Below are positions 23,006 through 24,708 of a stretch of 24,708 nucleotides of DNA, one piece after another (the stretch's first letter is position 1; each line of letters starts with the position of its first letter). The stretch spans positions 1 through 24,708 of the forward strand of contig NZ_DATITZ010000046.1 in assembly GCF_035467215.1 (NCBI RefSeq), written 5' to 3'. Source of the DNA: Thiocapsa sp035467215 (GTDB taxonomy: Bacteria > Pseudomonadota > Gammaproteobacteria > Chromatiales > Chromatiaceae). Made by a program: the position numbers and the translations under genes. The notes beneath the pieces are model-generated. The model was not told the DNA's origin. It saw only the letters and a list, made by a program, of their open reading frames with translations, and searched no databases.

Positions 23006-24708
23006 TCAGTCCCGAGCGATAACGACAGCATCGGCTTCGGCTTGCGCCGAGGCGAGTGCGTGATCGTTTTGTGCCTGAATCGCGGTAATCGTTACCGTAT
23101 TGACGATATCGGTCACGGTGCAGCCGCGACTCAGATCGTTGACGGGCTTGTTTAGACCCTGCAGCACTGGGCCGATCGCCACGGCATTGGCGCTGCGCTG
23201 GACCGCCTTGTAGGTGTTGTTGCCGGTATTGAGATCCGGAAAGACGAAGACGGTCGCGCGACCGGCGACCTCGCTCTCGGGCATCTTCGAGCGCGCGACC
23301 CCGAGGTCGACCGCCGCGTCGTACTGGATCGGCCCTTCCAGCTTGAGGTCGGGACGGCGCTCGCGCGCGATCCGAACCGCCTCGCGCACGCGCTCCACGT
23401 CCGCGCCCTTGCCCGAGCTCCCGCTGGAATAGGAGAGCATGGCCACACGCGGCTCGATCCCGAAGGCAGCGGCGGTCCCGGCCGAGGTAATGGCGATATC
23501 GGCCAGATCCTCCGACGTCGGGTTCGGGTTGACGGCGCAGTCGCCATAGACCAGCACCTGATCGGCGAGACACATGAAGAAGACGCTTGAAACAAGCTTC
23601 ACGCCCGGCTTGGTCTTGATGATCTCGAACGCCGGTCGAATGGTGTGCTGGGTGGTATGCACGGCACCCGAGACCATGCCGTCGGCGTCGCCCGTGTAGA
23701 CCATCATGGTGCCGAAATAGCTCACGTCCTCCAAGGCGTCGTGCGCCATCTGCTCGGAGATGCACTTGTGCTTGCGCAGCTCGAAATAGGTTTGCGCGTA
23801 GCGCTCCCGATCCGGGGCGGTGATCGGGTCGATGATCGGGATCCCATCCAGCTTGAGCCCCAACTCGCCGATGCGACGGCAGATCTTCTCGGGGTCGCCG
23901 AGCAGCGTGAGATCCACCACCTGGCGCAGCGTAAGGATCTCCGCCGCCCGCAGGATCCGCTCGTCGGTGCCCTCGGGAAGCACGATGCGCTGACGGCGCG
24001 CCTTGGCGCGACGCACCAGCTCGTACTCGAACATCAACGGCGTAGTGCGGTCGGAGTGTCGCACCGCGATCCGAGCGCGCAGCTCTTCGACGTCCACATG
24101 GCCTTCGAAGACGCCGAGGCCGGCCGCGATCTTGCGCTCGTCGCCGGGGAGGATGGTCGCCTCGATGCGGTTGACGTTCATGGCGGTGGTGAAGGTATCG
24201 GTGGGCACCCGCAGGATCGAGACCTTGGTGCGGCGCAACCCCTCGAGTAGACGCTGGACATTCTCCGCCGGCTGCAGCCCGCCGGTCAGGAGCAGTCCGG
24301 CCACCCGAGGAAAGGACGAGGAGACATCCGCCGCGAGGCTTGCGAGGATGATGTCGGAGCGGTCGCCGGCGGTGATGATGAGACAGCCGTCATCGATGTA
24401 GCTGAGGAAATCCGGGACCTCCATCGCCGCGATCTTGTAGTTGGAGACGACCTGGTTCATCGCGTCGCCGTCGCCGCAGAGACACTCGCAGTCCAGGGCC
24501 TGGCGGATCTCGCCGACGGTCGGCATCCCGAGTGCGGCCTGTCGCGGCAGCACATAGACGTTCTCGCGCTCCGGCAAGAGCTTGCGGGCACGGGCCTTGA
24601 CCGTTTCCACATGCTCGGGGTCGACACCGTTGATGACGCTCGCGAGAAAGTCTCCACCGCGATTGCGCATCGACTCGTGCGCCATGTAAAGCGCCTCAAG
24701 CGCCTCTT
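23006..24708 (-). CDS. pta: Phosphate acetyltransferase, 5' partial
   Basis: 567 visible codons, open at the window's right edge, so the N-terminal ~140 residues including the P-loop of the BioD/CobQ-like domain lie outside. What is seen: the rest of that domain, a DRTGG-type domain (ITAGDRSDIILASLAAD), then the catalytic PTA domain (from about RIVLPEGTDERILRAA to the end), with SSVFFMCLADQVLVYGD, SYSSGSSGKGAD and FPDLNTGNNTYKAVQR. It converts acetyl-CoA and phosphate to acetyl phosphate and CoA. The long three-domain form is that of Escherichia coli. It is followed by ackA. Confidence 0.96.
   Translation of the reverse strand, partial: EALEALYMAHESMRNRGGDFLASVINGVDPEHVETVKARARKLLPERENVYVLPRQAALGMPTVGEIRQALDCECLCGDGDAMNQVVSNYKIAAMEVPDFLSYIDDGCLIITAGDRSDIILASLAADVSSSFPRVAGLLLTGGLQPAENVQRLLEGLRRTKVSILRVPTDTFTTAMNVNRIEATILPGDERKIAAGLGVFEGHVDVEELRARIAVRHSDRTTPLMFEYELVRRAKARRQRIVLPEGTDERILRAAEILTLRQVVDLTLLGDPEKICRRIGELGLKLDGIPIIDPITAPDRERYAQTYFELRKHKCISEQMAHDALEDVSYFGTMMVYTGDADGMVSGAVHTTQHTIRPAFEIIKTKPGVKLVSSVFFMCLADQVLVYGDCAVNPNPTSEDLADIAITSAGTAAAFGIEPRVAMLSYSSGSSGKGADVERVREAVRIARERRPDLKLEGPIQYDAAVDLGVARSKMPESEVAGRATVFVFPDLNTGNNTYKAVQRSANAVAIGPVLQGLNKPVNDLSRGCTVTDIVNTVTITAIQAQNDHALASAQAEADAVVIARD

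Overview
The window reads as chromosome of a GC-rich gammaproteobacterium, most likely a purple sulfur bacterium of the Chromatiaceae (Thiocapsa/Allochromatium-like). This is inferred from codon use, the argS–SPOR gene pair, urease and pta–ackA in this style, and ion-pump subunits typical of the group; no ribosomal marker is present, so the family is a judgement. No tRNA, rRNA, CRISPR or complete insertion sequence was seen.

Layout. (1) 1–4979, plus strand: the end of a tightly overlapping operon for a membrane ion-translocating complex: an MrpC/NuoK-like subunit (cut by the window edge), two canonical MrpD/NuoM/N-type proton-channel subunits, and a diverged third relative that has lost most of the charged relay residues. 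(2) 5068–11498: a signalling region, partly decayed. It has a short LOV blue-light receptor and a Uma2-family protein, then a P-type ATPase pseudogene lying head-to-head with a CheB–CheR–PAS gene. Both have lost their 5' ends at the same point (~7.38 kb). A PAS–GGDEF–EAL gene follows, interrupted by one in-frame amber codon. (3) 11585–13030: divergent genes for a histidine phosphatase and PhoU. (4) 13160–19563, all minus strand: ureD, ureA, ureB, ureC, argS and a SPOR-domain gene. No ureE, ureF or ureG is present here. (5) 19594–24708, minus strand: a membrane-anchored coiled-coil/OmpA protein, then ackA and a partial pta (acetate/acetyl-phosphate metabolism).

The most unusual structure is a set of five short elements of 84–85 bp. 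All are bounded by terminal inverted repeats close to TAAACCGCGYC/GRCGCGGTTTA. Three (13028–13112, 15782–15866, 17900–17984) share their whole interior. Two (15675–15758, 18017–18101) share only the ends and the length. Twice a conserved-interior copy is paired with a variable-interior copy across a short AT-rich spacer that is itself conserved, giving composite elements of 192 and 202 bp. The two composites lie in inverted orientation immediately on either side of ureB–ureC, and single element ends supply the stop codons of phoU and ureC.

Functionally, the intact genes cover ion-gradient coupling, urea hydrolysis, phosphate-signalling control, arginyl-tRNA synthesis, envelope attachment to peptidoglycan and acetate activation. 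The c-di-GMP/chemotaxis-type signalling genes appear to be decaying.
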